From: Leadbetterella sp964563435
GTDB lineage: Bacteria > Bacteroidota > Bacteroidia > Cytophagales > Spirosomataceae
DNA length: 64,000 nt
NCBI GenBank assembly: GCA_964563435.1
Contig: CAZLXI010000011.1
Span: 1-64,000 of the forward strand
Direction: 5' to 3'
The notes beneath the pieces were generated by a model, which saw nothing but the letters and a program-made list of their open reading frames with translations, did not search any database and was not told the DNA's origin. Positions within the stretch are counted from its first letter, which is position 1, and the number at the start of each line of letters is the position of its first letter. Positions 1 through 8,422 of this stretch are shown piece after piece. A program made the translations under genes and the position numbers.

Positions 1-2437
1 TACCCGTGTTCTGTACTGTAAACGTATAGGTAATCACACTCCCTACCGCATGAGGACCCGCCGAGGCTGTCTTCGTCAGATCGATCGATGGGTTGGCCGT
101 AAACGGTACCGTCTCATCATCCGTATCCGTTACTTTCGGACCGCTAGGAGGCGTACCTTCCGTCGTGGCCGTGTTGTCTATCTTACCCGCGTTAACATCC
201 GCCTGCGTTACCGTATAAGGTGCAGTGAACGTAGTGGTCGCGCCCGGTGCAAGACTCCCTACGGAGGCCGGGGTAATCGTTCCCAGGCCTGGTAGAGGGT
301 CACTTACACTAACATTGTTCAGCGTTATATCACCCGTGTTCTTCACCGTAAACGTATAGGTAATCACACTGCCTACTGCGTGAGGACCTGCTGAAGCCGT
401 CTTCGTCAACTCAATAGCCGGGTTATAAACTGTAATAGTAGCTACCGCATCATCACAATGCGCCGGTCGTATTTTTAAACAGATCGTATAGGGGTAGGTA
501 TACGTACCCGTGGGTGTACCCGGTGGTACGGTAATCGTTCCGTCTCCATTCATCACCAACCCCCCATAACTCGGCGTACCTGGCGTCAGGTCGATATCCG
601 CAGGGTTTACCGGCTGACCTATAAACAAGTCATTATTCAACACACTGCCTGCAGTAGTACCTCCACTTATCCCGTTATATGGCCCGTAAGTATCGTCAAC
701 GGCCTCTATACAATTCTTTTCCGTTACTTTTACTTCTGAATAAGCTGGGCTTTCGCACGGACCGGTATTGGCTATATAAAATGTATAATATGTACCTGTT
801 CCTACGGTCAAAATATCAGTCTCAGACAGTTTTGTACCTGCCTGCCTGTTGGCAGTGGTCCACCATTCCACGTAAAACCCATCCGGGGTGGGACTCAGAA
901 TTGCATCATTTAAATTTGCGGTTTTGGTCGGACATATCTCTAAGTTTTGGATTCCCGGTGAGGTAGGAGCGCCACATATAGTCACATCTGCGGTCTGACC
1001 AAAATTGTATTCCGTTTCCTGGGCATCAGGATCTGTACCATCCGCCATACTACCACGTATCCTGTGGCCCACATATCCGAATTTTTTACTACATTGCTTG
1101 ATCAGGAGCGTAGTATGGCCACCGGTTTCTACGGCCATCATTACATCCGACATGTTTAATTTGGCATTATTATACGTACCGCTTACTCTTCCCGGCATAA
1201 GCCCTGGAACAGCTACATGTGCGGTGGATGTGGGGAAGCCCAACATACCATAAGAGTTTCCACCCCATGCCCAAATCTTACCCTGATCGGTAATAATGTT
1301 TATCGATGCATTATTCAATATGGTCTGCGAAGCCCTGTCATGTTCCTGGGGGCTGATCCATGTTACATTACTGCCTATACTATAAGTGGTTCCACTCACG
1401 GTGGTACTGGCCGTTACCTGAACCCAGGTATTAACGTCTGTGGTACTATTGTTACCCAACTGCCCGTATTCATTCTCCCCCATAGCGTAGAGCTTTCCAT
1501 CCGTTGCCAGCATGTAATAGGTTTTTCCTCCGGATGACGCGGTCATTCCTATCATTTTCGGAGTAACTGCCCCACCGTCAGGTTTAGTGATCTCTGTTGC
1601 AAAGTTTCGGTCTGTTGCTGCGCTACCTCCATTACCGTTTGTCCTTGTACCTACTCCCCAAGTATATATTTTCCCATCTGAAGTTAGCGCCATAAACACC
1701 TGATGCGCACCTCTTACCGCCACTATATTCGTCAGTGGCGTGTTAGAGGCCGTACTTACCCGGTGCCAGAGAAGGTCATTGGTGCTATTATCGGTTGCTC
1801 CGTCTCCATAAGCACTGCCATGGATGGTGAGTGTATAAGCAGCTCCCGAACAGGTTACAATGGCAAGCCCCTCACGGGTACCGAACATCATTTTTACATC
1901 TGTAGGGTTTACACCGCTTGGCAATCCGTCTGCTTTCGTAGCTCCGCCCGAAACACCAAAAGTACCGACAGCTACTTTTCTGAATGATCCTGTTTCCGCA
2001 TTAGAAACAGCAGGAACTAAAACGCCGCTATTCCCCCAAACATACAATCCGCTGGTGGTCAGTACAGCAAACTGCTGGGTGTTTAAATTACTGCCTCCTG
2101 TAAATTTTAAAATATTACCGGTAAGCTGATTGCCTCCGGAACCATAGCTATTATTCAGCACCCGTGGCACTAATTCGTTGCCTGAACTGCTGGACCCATT
2201 TGGTGATGTACCCTGCCCCCAGACTTTTACGGTACCGTCCGCTTCCCGGATCATACTGGAATGGAAAACTGAAACGATATTATCGTACTCTATCGTATTG
2301 GGATCCGTACTGTAAATATAAGTGTTTGGAATACAATATCCGGTCACACAGTTTTGTGCCTCCGCCCCCGTCAGGCCTGCCACTAAAAACAGTAATAAGG
2401 GTACTATAAAACGGTGTATTAGTCTTCTCATTTTCAT
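1..2437 (-). CDS. Large secreted RCC1-like / DUF11-repeat surface protein (3' end beyond window)
   Basis: An open frame runs from the ATG at 2437 to the left edge without a stop (812 codons visible), so the C-terminus is missing. Residues 1 to about 29 form a signal peptide ending 'GAEAQ'. Residues about 40-445 contain repeated 'VWG' and 'GKIYTWGVG'-type units typical of RCC1/BNR-like beta-propellers. About 450-670 look like Ig-like and cadherin-type linkers (a 'VLNND' motif near 595). From about 669 a 110-residue DUF11-type module begins ('IELTKTASAGPHAVGSV'), and a second, nearly identical copy starts at about 779 and continues off the edge. Such proteins are normally surface adhesins exported by type IX secretion, but the sorting domain is not in view. 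The ATG overlaps the TGA of the upstream gene (ATGA), which fixes the start and implies coupling. Plus-strand frames here are shadows. Confidence 0.85.
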   Translation of the reverse strand, partial: MKMRRLIHRFIVPLLLFLVAGLTGAEAQNCVTGYCIPNTYIYSTDPNTIEYDNIVSVFHSSMIREADGTVKVWGQGTSPNGSSSSGNELVPRVLNNSYGSGGNQLTGNILKFTGGSNLNTQQFAVLTTSGLYVWGNSGVLVPAVSNAETGSFRKVAVGTFGVSGGATKADGLPSGVNPTDVKMMFGTREGLAIVTCSGAAYTLTIHGSAYGDGATDNSTNDLLWHRVSTASNTPLTNIVAVRGAHQVFMALTSDGKIYTWGVGTRTNGNGGSAATDRNFATEITKPDGGAVTPKMIGMTASSGGKTYYMLATDGKLYAMGENEYGQLGNNSTTDVNTWVQVTASTTVSGTTYSIGSNVTWISPQEHDRASQTILNNASINIITDQGKIWAWGGNSYGMLGFPTSTAHVAVPGLMPGRVSGTYNNAKLNMSDVMMAVETGGHTTLLIKQCSKKFGYVGHRIRGSMADGTDPDAQETEYNFGQTADVTICGAPTSPGIQNLEICPTKTANLNDAILSPTPDGFYVEWWTTANRQAGTKLSETDILTVGTGTYYTFYIANTGPCESPAYSEVKVTEKNCIEAVDDTYGPYNGISGGTTAGSVLNNDLFIGQPVNPADIDLTPGTPSYGGLVMNGDGTITVPPGTPTGTYTYPYTICLKIRPAHCDDAVATITVYNPAIELTKTASAGPHAVGSVITYTFTVKNTGDITLNNVSVSDPLPGLGTITPASVGSLAPGATTTFTAPYTVTQADVNAGKIDNTATTEGTPPSGPKVTDTDDETVPFTANPSIDLTKTASAGPHAVGSVITYTFTVQNTG

Positions 2438-3114
2438 TGCATTTTAGGGGTTAACAAGTAAGGCTGAACATCGCCGTTGAAATCTGTAAAGTTGAGCTGG
2501 ATATTATTTCCTGCTTCGGCCTGGCCTTCCACTATAAATTCAATAGTATTTACGCCCGATTTAAGAATAACTTCATTATTCTTCAGTTTTCCGGTAATTG
2601 TAGAGCCGACTCCAAAGGACCCAAACCCCAGGTTATATATGGCTGTGCTGTTGTCATAAGAAGAATAATTCACACTTACGGTAACAGTGATGCCATTGGC
2701 TGGCTGTCCGCCGATGATATCTTTCGAAAATCTTAGCGTGGAAAAATCAAAATCCACCTTTGCCGGCTTCACTTCTATTTTCACCTTTTCCGGAAAATGA
2801 GCGTGTTCACACGAACCGGTATCATGATCACGATCTTCATGGATGTGCAAGGTATACGTCCCCGGTCTGCTGAAAATATGCCGGCTTACATCCCCTCTCC
2901 TGCTGAGAATAACGGATCCGCTCTCATCCTTGAGCTCCCAGCTGACATCTTCCCGCAAAGTATAGGAAAAAGGTGAATCGAAAGCCAATACCAGACTTTC
3001 TTCTCCATGGCCGTTTTCCTGTGCCATCAGAGGAAAGCCGCTTAACAGCATCATCAGAACTGCAAAAACATACTGCAGTCGGAACGATGCTGTATATGAA
3101 ATACATTTTTTCAT
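2434..3114 (-). CDS. Exported protein coupled to the RCC1/DUF11 surface protein
   Basis: A 226-residue exported protein I do not recognise. The start at 3114 is chosen because it gives a normal signal peptide (MKKC..., hydrophobic 'VFAVLMMLLSGFPL', cleavage after MAQ). ATG 3123 is an in-frame alternative, and the frame stays open to 3312 but without credible coding character. The mature part is beta-rich: residues about 40-125 resemble a PKD/Ig-like fold ('RPGTYTLHIHED', His/Asp-rich after it) and about 130-220 look like a second beta-sandwich. No enzymatic motif is visible. Its stop codon overlaps the start of the large DUF11 protein by four bases, so the two are probably made together. It may be an accessory or surface partner of that protein, but this is inference. 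Confidence 0.7.
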   Translation of the reverse strand: MKKCISYTASFRLQYVFAVLMMLLSGFPLMAQENGHGEESLVLAFDSPFSYTLREDVSWELKDESGSVILSRRGDVSRHIFSRPGTYTLHIHEDRDHDTGSCEHAHFPEKVKIEVKPAKVDFDFSTLRFSKDIIGGQPANGITVTVSVNYSSYDNSTAIYNLGFGSFGVGSTITGKLKNNEVILKSGVNTIEFIVEGQAEAGNNIQLNFTDFNGDVQPYLLTPKMQ

Positions 3115-3515
3115 GATAAACATGGTTAATTGGATTATTTTAAAAATTCTGTTATTCATAGCTGATAAGTTCCTCTGCAAACGTGTAAAAATATTCTTTA
3201 CTGTCACCAGGCGGGCTTTAAAAAGAGAAGGGAAAGCAGAAATTGCCGGAAAGAAAAGAAGGCAAAAAACTTTACTCAACCACAGGAATAATTTCTGAAA
3301 GGCAAGCATCATAGTGTAAATTTTAACAATAATCGATTCGTTTACAGATAAATAACTAACTTTCCGTATCTGATTTTCTCATTTCAAACTGCTGAAGGCA
3401 GCTGCCCGGGACATCCGGATACTTCGGGTACAAATATTTATGACAAATTGCGTGCCGTAATTTGGAGGATCACCGAAAAAAACGCAGATAACAAATTAAA
3501 CACTACCTTTGCACT
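3115..3515. other. Intergenic region between divergent genes
   Basis: About 400 bases separate the exported-protein gene (-) from ygiQ (+). The region is AT-rich from 3124 to 3370. A TACCTTTG box at 3504-3511 lies immediately before the ygiQ ATG, with no TTG at the expected distance upstream. I see no RNA gene, no clear hairpin and no further coding sequence. Confidence 0.5.
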
Positions 3516-5426
3516 ATGATTAAGGCCAGATCAGTAACCGATTGGTTACCCATTACAAAAAAGGAGATCGAAATACGGGGGTGGGAAGAAGTGGACGTGA
3601 TCATCGTTTCCGGCGATGCGTACGTGGATCATCCGTCCTTTGGAACTGCCGTGATCGGAAGGATCATGGAGAGTGAAGGTTTTAAAGTAGCCATTATCCC
3701 TCAACCCAACTGGAAAGACGACCTCCGTGATTTCAAAAAATTCGGGCGCCCCCGCTATTTTTTCGGGGTAACTGCCGGATGTATGGACTCCATGGTGAAT
3801 CATTATACTGCCAATAAACGCCTCCGCTCGAACGACAGCTATACGCCCGGCGGAGAAGCCGGCTTCCGGCCTGATTACGCCACCGTGGTGTACACCAGAA
3901 TCCTGAAAGAACTTTACCCCGATGTACCTGTTCTCATAGGAGGTATAGAGGCCTCTCTACGGCGTGTTACGCATTACGACTACTGGCAGGATAAACTTCT
4001 GCCTACCATACTGGAAGATGCTCCGGCCGACCTCCTGGTTTATGGAATGGGCGAACAACCCCTGCGTGATATCCTGAAACTGGTCAAAAAAGGAGTACCG
4101 CTGGGCAGCATTAAAGACCTCAAGCAGATTGCCTATATGGAAGAAGCAGAAGAGGTACCGGAGTATAACGGATGGAACACCGTAGTCCTGGCGTCGCACG
4201 AGGTATGCCTGAAAGATAAGCTCAGGTACGCCTCTAACTTCAAGGTTGTGGAGGTGGAGTCCAATAAATGGCAGGCCAACCGGATCACCCAAAAGGTAGG
4301 CGGCCGAACACTTGTGATCAATCCCCCCTATAAAACCATGGATGAGGAGGAGATGGACAAGTCATTTGACCTGCCCTATACTCGCCTGCCCCATCCGAAA
4401 TATGCCAAAAGAGGCCCGATACCGTCGTATGAAATGATCAAGTTTTCCATTAATATGCACCGGGGTTGTTTCGGCGGATGCAGCTTTTGTACCATTTCGG
4501 CGCACCAGGGGAAGTTTATTGCTTCCCGCTCTGAAAAGTCCATTATGAAGGAGGTGGATGAACTGGTGGCTCACCCGGAATTTAAGGGCTATATTTCTGA
4601 CCTGGGGGGGCCTTCAGCGAACATGTACCGAATGAAAGGTAAAGACGAAAGCATCTGTAACCGCTGCCAGGCACCCAGTTGTATCCACCCGGTGATCTGC
4701 TCAAACCTCGACACCTCCCACAAGCCGCTCACACAGATATATCAGAAGGTAGACGCGCATCCCGGAATAAAAAAGGCTTTTGTAGGTTCCGGCATCCGTT
4801 ATGATCTCCTGGTGGATGATTTCAACAAGAATAACCAGGATGGCAACCACGATGAATACCTGGAGCAACTGGTGACCCGGCATGTTTCCGGGCGTTTAAA
4901 GGTAGCGCCCGAGCATACGTCGGATGCCACCCTCCGGGTGATGCGCAAACCCTCGTTCAAGTACTTCCATAAGTTTAAGAATAAGTATGACCGCATACAG
5001 GAAAAGCACGGCTTAAAACAGCCGCTGATTCCTTATTTTATCAGTTCTCACCCGGGTTGCGAAGAAGCTGACATGGCGCATCTGGCTGCTGAAACCAAAG
5101 ACATGGGTTTCCGGTTAGAGCAGGTACAGGACTTTACCCCTACCCCCATGACGGTGGCAGAAGTAATCTATTACACGGGGGTACATCCCTACACTCTTCA
5201 ACCGGTGAAAACCGTCAAAACAAAAGAAGAGAAGCTGGCACAAAACCGCTATTTTTTCTGGTACAAGCCTGAGGTGAAAAACTGGATCCGTAACCGGCTG
5301 CTGAAGCTCGGGGAGAAAGACCTGGCGACGCGGCTGGTGGGGAAGACGCCTTCGTCCGATAAGGCGGTGGCGGTAAAGGATTATAAGCCGGTGAAGGAGC
5401 ACAAGAAGAATAAAAGCAGGCGGTAG
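3516..5426 (+). CDS. ygiQ: YgiQ-family radical SAM protein
   Basis: 636 residues, the usual size for the YgiQ (UPF0313) family. The N-terminal half has the cobalamin-binding-like region found in this family. The radical SAM cluster motif is RGCFGGCSFC, with Cys318, Cys322 and Cys325 as the predicted [4Fe-4S] ligands. It is followed by the partner motif 'SDLGGPSANMY' and a second Cys group (CNRCQAPSC). The C-terminus (about 540-636) is the DUF3362-like tail, ending in a Lys/Arg-rich stretch. The family is widespread but its substrate is not established. It is transcribed alone and converges on trpA. Its TAG stop lies inside the left arm of an inverted repeat (5423-5489). Confidence 0.93.
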   Translation: MIKARSVTDWLPITKKEIEIRGWEEVDVIIVSGDAYVDHPSFGTAVIGRIMESEGFKVAIIPQPNWKDDLRDFKKFGRPRYFFGVTAGCMDSMVNHYTANKRLRSNDSYTPGGEAGFRPDYATVVYTRILKELYPDVPVLIGGIEASLRRVTHYDYWQDKLLPTILEDAPADLLVYGMGEQPLRDILKLVKKGVPLGSIKDLKQIAYMEEAEEVPEYNGWNTVVLASHEVCLKDKLRYASNFKVVEVESNKWQANRITQKVGGRTLVINPPYKTMDEEEMDKSFDLPYTRLPHPKYAKRGPIPSYEMIKFSINMHRGCFGGCSFCTISAHQGKFIASRSEKSIMKEVDELVAHPEFKGYISDLGGPSANMYRMKGKDESICNRCQAPSCIHPVICSNLDTSHKPLTQIYQKVDAHPGIKKAFVGSGIRYDLLVDDFNKNNQDGNHDEYLEQLVTRHVSGRLKVAPEHTSDATLRVMRKPSFKYFHKFKNKYDRIQEKHGLKQPLIPYFISSHPGCEEADMAHLAAETKDMGFRLEQVQDFTPTPMTVAEVIYYTGVHPYTLQPVKTVKTKEEKLAQNRYFFWYKPEVKNWIRNRLLKLGEKDLATRLVGKTPSSDKAVAVKDYKPVKEHKKNKSRR

Positions 5427-5489
5427 AGACGCAAGATTTTGTGTCTGTATCGGGGATCGGGGCAGAGGCGCAAAATCTTGCGTCTCTAC
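5423..5489. repeat. Inverted repeat GTAGAGACGCAAGATTTTG between convergent ygiQ and trpA
   Basis: Two 21-base arms (5423-5443 and 5469-5489) are reverse complements apart from one G-U-compatible position, with a 25-base loop. The left arm contains the ygiQ stop codon. Position between convergent genes fits a bidirectional terminator, but there is no clean U-tract, and this palindrome type looks like an interspersed repeat. Right after it, 5502-5531 reads like a degenerate half of the AACCATAT-type element seen at 20.0 and 30.6 kb. Confidence 0.8.
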
Positions 5490-5535
5490 GAGTCGAGCGT
5501 CGAACCATACAGATCATATAAGAAACTAAAAGTAC

Positions 5536-6315
5536 CTATGGCTTTACTTCCCTTACAAACTCCCGGATCCCTTTTTCCAGGTTATTTTCCGAGGCCTCCA
5601 GTACGCGCACAAACTGGCTGCCGATGATGGCGCCGGAAGCGTGCTTTGCCGATTTCCCGAAACTATCCCTGTCTTTGATCCCGAAGCCCACAAGACGAGG
5701 GTTTTTCACGCCCAGGGTATTCACTCTTTCAAAATAGGCCTCCATATTGGAACTAACCCCCGAAGTGGCTCCTGTAACGCTGGCCGAAGAAACCATGTAG
5801 ATAAAACCCGAAGAGGCTGCATCTATTTTCCGGATCCGTTCATCAGAGGTCTGGGGCGTGATCAGGAAGATATTCAGCAGACCGTATTTCTCAAAAATTT
5901 CACGGTATCCGGCCAGATATTCGTCGAGGGGCAGGTCAGGAAGGATAAGACCGTCTATACCCAGCTCACTGCATTTTTTGCAGAAAGCTTCCACCCCGTA
6001 CTGGTATACCGGGTTGAAATAGCCCATCAGGATAACCGGCAGGGCAATGCCTTCGTTCCGGAAGTTCTGCAATTGTTCAAAGAGCTTTGCCACGGTCATG
6101 CCGTTATCCAGTGCTTTCTGATTGGAGGCCTGGATGGTTTCGCCGTCGGCCACGGGATCGGAATACGGCATTCCTATTTCCACGAGGTCAGCCCCGGCGT
6201 TTTGGAGCGCGGCCAGAACGATACGGGTATCTTCCAGTTTCGGGAAGCCCGCCGTAAAATAGATACTTAGTATGTTTTTCTTTTTCTCTGTAAAGAGCTT
6301 TATTATTCTGTTCAT
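5536..6315 (-). CDS. trpA: Tryptophan synthase alpha chain
   Basis: 259 residues, near full length for TrpA (E. coli about 268). TrpA cleaves indole-3-glycerol phosphate to indole and glyceraldehyde 3-phosphate and passes indole to TrpB. The catalytic acids are visible as Glu46 in LVEIGMPYSDP and Asp57 in PVADG. The phosphate-site motif 'VGFGIKD' and the C-terminal 'GAIIGSQFV' are intact. No trpB or other trp gene is adjacent: upstream on the same strand is an M28 peptidase, separated by a hairpin of GTAGTGA units that fills the gap. This is therefore an orphan trpA, or the gene has been separated from its operon. The start at 6315 matches family alignment (MNRIIKLF). Confidence 0.95.
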   Translation of the reverse strand: MNRIIKLFTEKKKNILSIYFTAGFPKLEDTRIVLAALQNAGADLVEIGMPYSDPVADGETIQASNQKALDNGMTVAKLFEQLQNFRNEGIALPVILMGYFNPVYQYGVEAFCKKCSELGIDGLILPDLPLDEYLAGYREIFEKYGLLNIFLITPQTSDERIRKIDAASSGFIYMVSSASVTGATSGVSSNMEAYFERVNTLGVKNPRLVGFGIKDRDSFGKSAKHASGAIIGSQFVRVLEASENNLEKGIREFVREVKP

Positions 6316-6319
6316 AAGA

Positions 6320-6367
6320 GTAGTGAGTAGTGAGTAGTGAGTTCAGGGTACCCGAAACTCACTACTC
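6320..6367. repeat. Heptad hairpin (GTAGTGA x3) filling the trpA / M28 peptidase gap
   Basis: Three exact tandem GTAGTGA units (6320-6340) lead into a hairpin with 12-base perfect arms (6332-6343 and 6356-6367) centred on GGTACC. The left edge is five bases from the trpA start codon. The right arm ends one base before the peptidase stop codon (6368-6370), so the element occupies the whole spacer. Confidence 0.85.
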
Positions 6368-7381
6368 TCATGGCTGTTCGTGGTATACCACATGCAAGAC
6401 CGTTTGTCCCACGGCTTTCAGGGTTTGTTTGTCGATGGCGCTTATTTTATCGCTGGTGGTGTGCCAATGAGGGAAAAAACCACTGTTACCTACTTCCATT
6501 CTGTAATCAATAATGTCTATCATCGGAATTTTGGCATGCTCATTTACCGGTACGTGATCATCGGTGATCGCTCCACCCGGCCGGTTAATAAAGTATTTGC
6601 CGAAGCCTAACTGAGAGGCAGTACTCCAAACCTTGGAAACTATGCTGGGTGCAAAACGAAACGAGTGCTCCTCATGATAAAACTGAGCTCCTGACGCTCC
6701 CACCATATCCAGTAAAATGCCATAATACGCCGAATACCCTGGTTTGTGAAGATTTTTGGACCAGTATTCAGAGCCCAGGCAATATCCACCGCTATAGGCT
6801 GTGTGTGAAAGGTCTCCCGTATAGCTGTCTGGAGCACCCCAATCTTCTACATCAAATAATACAAAGTCTACCCCCACGGTGGCCGAATCCTTAACCAGAT
6901 TCCGGGCTATCTCCATTAAGACACCTACTCCGCTGGCACCATCATTAGCACCGTCTATAGGTTTATTTTTTACGTACGGATCATGGTCAGAGATAGCTCT
7001 TGAATCCCAGTGAGCCGCCAGCAGGATCCGCTTCCCGGCTTCCGGCTTATAGCTGGCAATCAGGTTAATGCCGGGCACGGTTCTCTTGTCATACAGTAAT
7101 CCAGTGAACTTCTGTGCTGTAACTTCGTACCCAAAAGATCTGAACTTAGCAGTCATCCAATCCGCACACTTCTGCTGAGCTGCGCTTCCCGGAACCCGGG
7201 GGCCGAAACTTACCTGCTTTTCGATATAAGCGTAGGCCGAATCCGGTGAAAAAGCCGGAACAGTCACGGTCACTGCTTCCTTGGGAGCATCGGTTTCTTC
7301 CGCCTTTTCTGCTTTCCGGCAGGAATATAATAAAAATAAATTTCCAAGAAAAAAGAGGCAAAAGACCCGATAAAACGACAT
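6368..7381 (-). CDS. M28-family zinc peptidase / glutaminyl-cyclase-like lipoprotein
   Basis: 337 residues. A lipobox (FLLYSC, Cys21) predicts a lipoprotein anchored in the envelope. The M28 fold follows, with metal-ligand motifs AAHWDSR (His124, Asp126), DGANDGASG (Asp143/Asp147), FDVEDWG (Glu179, Asp180) and a late DDHVPVNEH and 'PHWHTTSDK' carrying further His ligands. This arrangement is shared by bacterial M28 aminopeptidases and glutaminyl-peptide cyclotransferases, and the sequence alone does not decide between them. A TAACTTTG box (reverse complement of 7399-7406) sits just upstream of the start and may be its promoter. It is followed by trpA on the same strand across a hairpin. Confidence 0.87.
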   Translation of the reverse strand: MSFYRVFCLFFLGNLFLLYSCRKAEKAEETDAPKEAVTVTVPAFSPDSAYAYIEKQVSFGPRVPGSAAQQKCADWMTAKFRSFGYEVTAQKFTGLLYDKRTVPGINLIASYKPEAGKRILLAAHWDSRAISDHDPYVKNKPIDGANDGASGVGVLMEIARNLVKDSATVGVDFVLFDVEDWGAPDSYTGDLSHTAYSGGYCLGSEYWSKNLHKPGYSAYYGILLDMVGASGAQFYHEEHSFRFAPSIVSKVWSTASQLGFGKYFINRPGGAITDDHVPVNEHAKIPMIDIIDYRMEVGNSGFFPHWHTTSDKISAIDKQTLKAVGQTVLHVVYHEQP

Positions 7382-7398
7382 ATTTTACTGTTTTTGAG

Positions 7399-7406
7399 CA
7401 AAGTTA
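7399..7406 (-). promoter_or_regulatory. TAnnTTTG box upstream of the M28 peptidase
   Basis: CAAAGTTA on the plus strand reads TAACTTTG, the Bacteroidota -7 box, 18 bases before the ATG at 7381. No TTG is found 17-23 bases further upstream, so only half of the promoter is supported. Confidence 0.4.
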
Positions 7407-7499
7407 GTTGTTTTTTAATTCTCCGGTGCATAAATTCGTATTGTATTTGAGGGAACTCACTTACGTGCTATAACAATTGCTTTTCTAATAATCAATGTC

Positions 7500-8330
7500 A
7501 TGAAAAAGTACCTTACTATTTCAGGGATACTCCTGTCGTTTAGTTTGTTTAGCTCATTTGTCAGCCCGGAAGAGGAGGACGAGGGCAAAGTTAAAAGAGT
7601 GGTCAGTTACGGCATCTTCGGTAAAAAACATGCCAACGTAACTATTTTAAGCACTGACCTGAAAGGGCATGTCTATTACCTGGTGAGCGGTCACGGCGGA
7701 CCGGATCCGGGAGCAGTAACCCGGGTAGACGGCCACACTATATCCGAAGATGAGTATGCTTATGACGTCACTCTGAGGCTGGCCCGGAACCTGATCGCAC
7801 ACGGCGCCAAAGTGTATATGATCGTCCGGGACGAAAATGACGGGATACGGGATGACAGGTACCTTAAAATGGACAGCGATGAAAAGATCTACGGCGGACT
7901 GACCATTCCGCTCAATCACAGTGAACGGCTGAGACAGCGCACACGGGTGATCAACAAGCTCTACGACGAAAACAAGCGCCTGGGTTATACCACGCAGCGG
8001 GTGATCGAGACCCACGTAGATTCGCGCCAGACTGATCAGAAGATCGATGTCTTTTTTTACTATAACCAGGACAAAGTCGAAAGTAAAAACCTGGCTTATC
8101 ACCTGCGCGACACGCTGATGGAAAAATACCGCGCCAAGCAAAAAGGGCGGGAGTATACGGGAAGTGTGTCTTCAAGAGGACTTTGGATGATCAATCAGAC
8201 CCTGCCGCCCATTGTTTATATTGAGCTTGGCAACATTACGAATGAGCTCGACCGTAAGCGACTACTGGTCGCTGATAACCGCCAGGCGCTGGCGAACTGG
8301 CTTTCGCATGGAATACTGAAGTATAAGTGA
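7500..8330 (+). CDS. N-acetylmuramoyl-L-alanine amidase (Amidase_3)
   Basis: 276 residues with a signal peptide (MKKYLTISGILLSFSLFSSF), so it acts in the periplasm. The Amidase_3 zinc site is readable: SGHGGPDPGA (His65), a Glu in ISEDEYAYDV (Glu83 or Glu85), THVDSR (His172) and the catalytic Glu242 in VYIELGN. The enzyme cleaves the amide bond between MurNAc and the stem peptide. No SPOR or LysM domain is attached, so it is a minimal secreted amidase. The stop codon TGA (8328-8330) lies inside the left arm of an AAAAGTT-type inverted repeat shared with the convergent YceI gene. Confidence 0.9.
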   Translation: MKKYLTISGILLSFSLFSSFVSPEEEDEGKVKRVVSYGIFGKKHANVTILSTDLKGHVYYLVSGHGGPDPGAVTRVDGHTISEDEYAYDVTLRLARNLIAHGAKVYMIVRDENDGIRDDRYLKMDSDEKIYGGLTIPLNHSERLRQRTRVINKLYDENKRLGYTTQRVIETHVDSRQTDQKIDVFFYYNQDKVESKNLAYHLRDTLMEKYRAKQKGREYTGSVSSRGLWMINQTLPPIVYIELGNITNELDRKRLLVADNRQALANWLSHGILKYK

Positions 8331-8422
8331 AAAGTTAAAAACAAAAAACGGTCCGCCGCTGCGGTGAAAAGTTAAGGAATCATTCATATATATATTGTAC
8401 CGAAACTTTTAACTTTTCACTT
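8325..8422. repeat. AAAAGTT-type inverted repeat carrying both convergent stop codons
   Basis: Perfect 16-base arms AAGTGAAAAGTTAAAA (8325-8340) and its reverse complement (8407-8422). The left arm contains the amidase TGA. The right arm contains the YceI TAA (8409-8411) and encodes its last residues (about KLKVKS). A further partial copy of the unit (GTGAAAAGTTAAGG) lies between them at about 8362. Confidence 0.9.

Noticed and set aside
1..430. Repeats at the left edge as a CRISPR or integron-type array
   Set aside because: The period is about 330 bases and encodes DUF11 protein modules, so it is a coding repeat.
50..2409. Several plus-strand open frames in the left 2.4 kb
   Set aside because: They are shadows of the long minus-strand DUF11/RCC1 frame, which has signal peptide and domain content.
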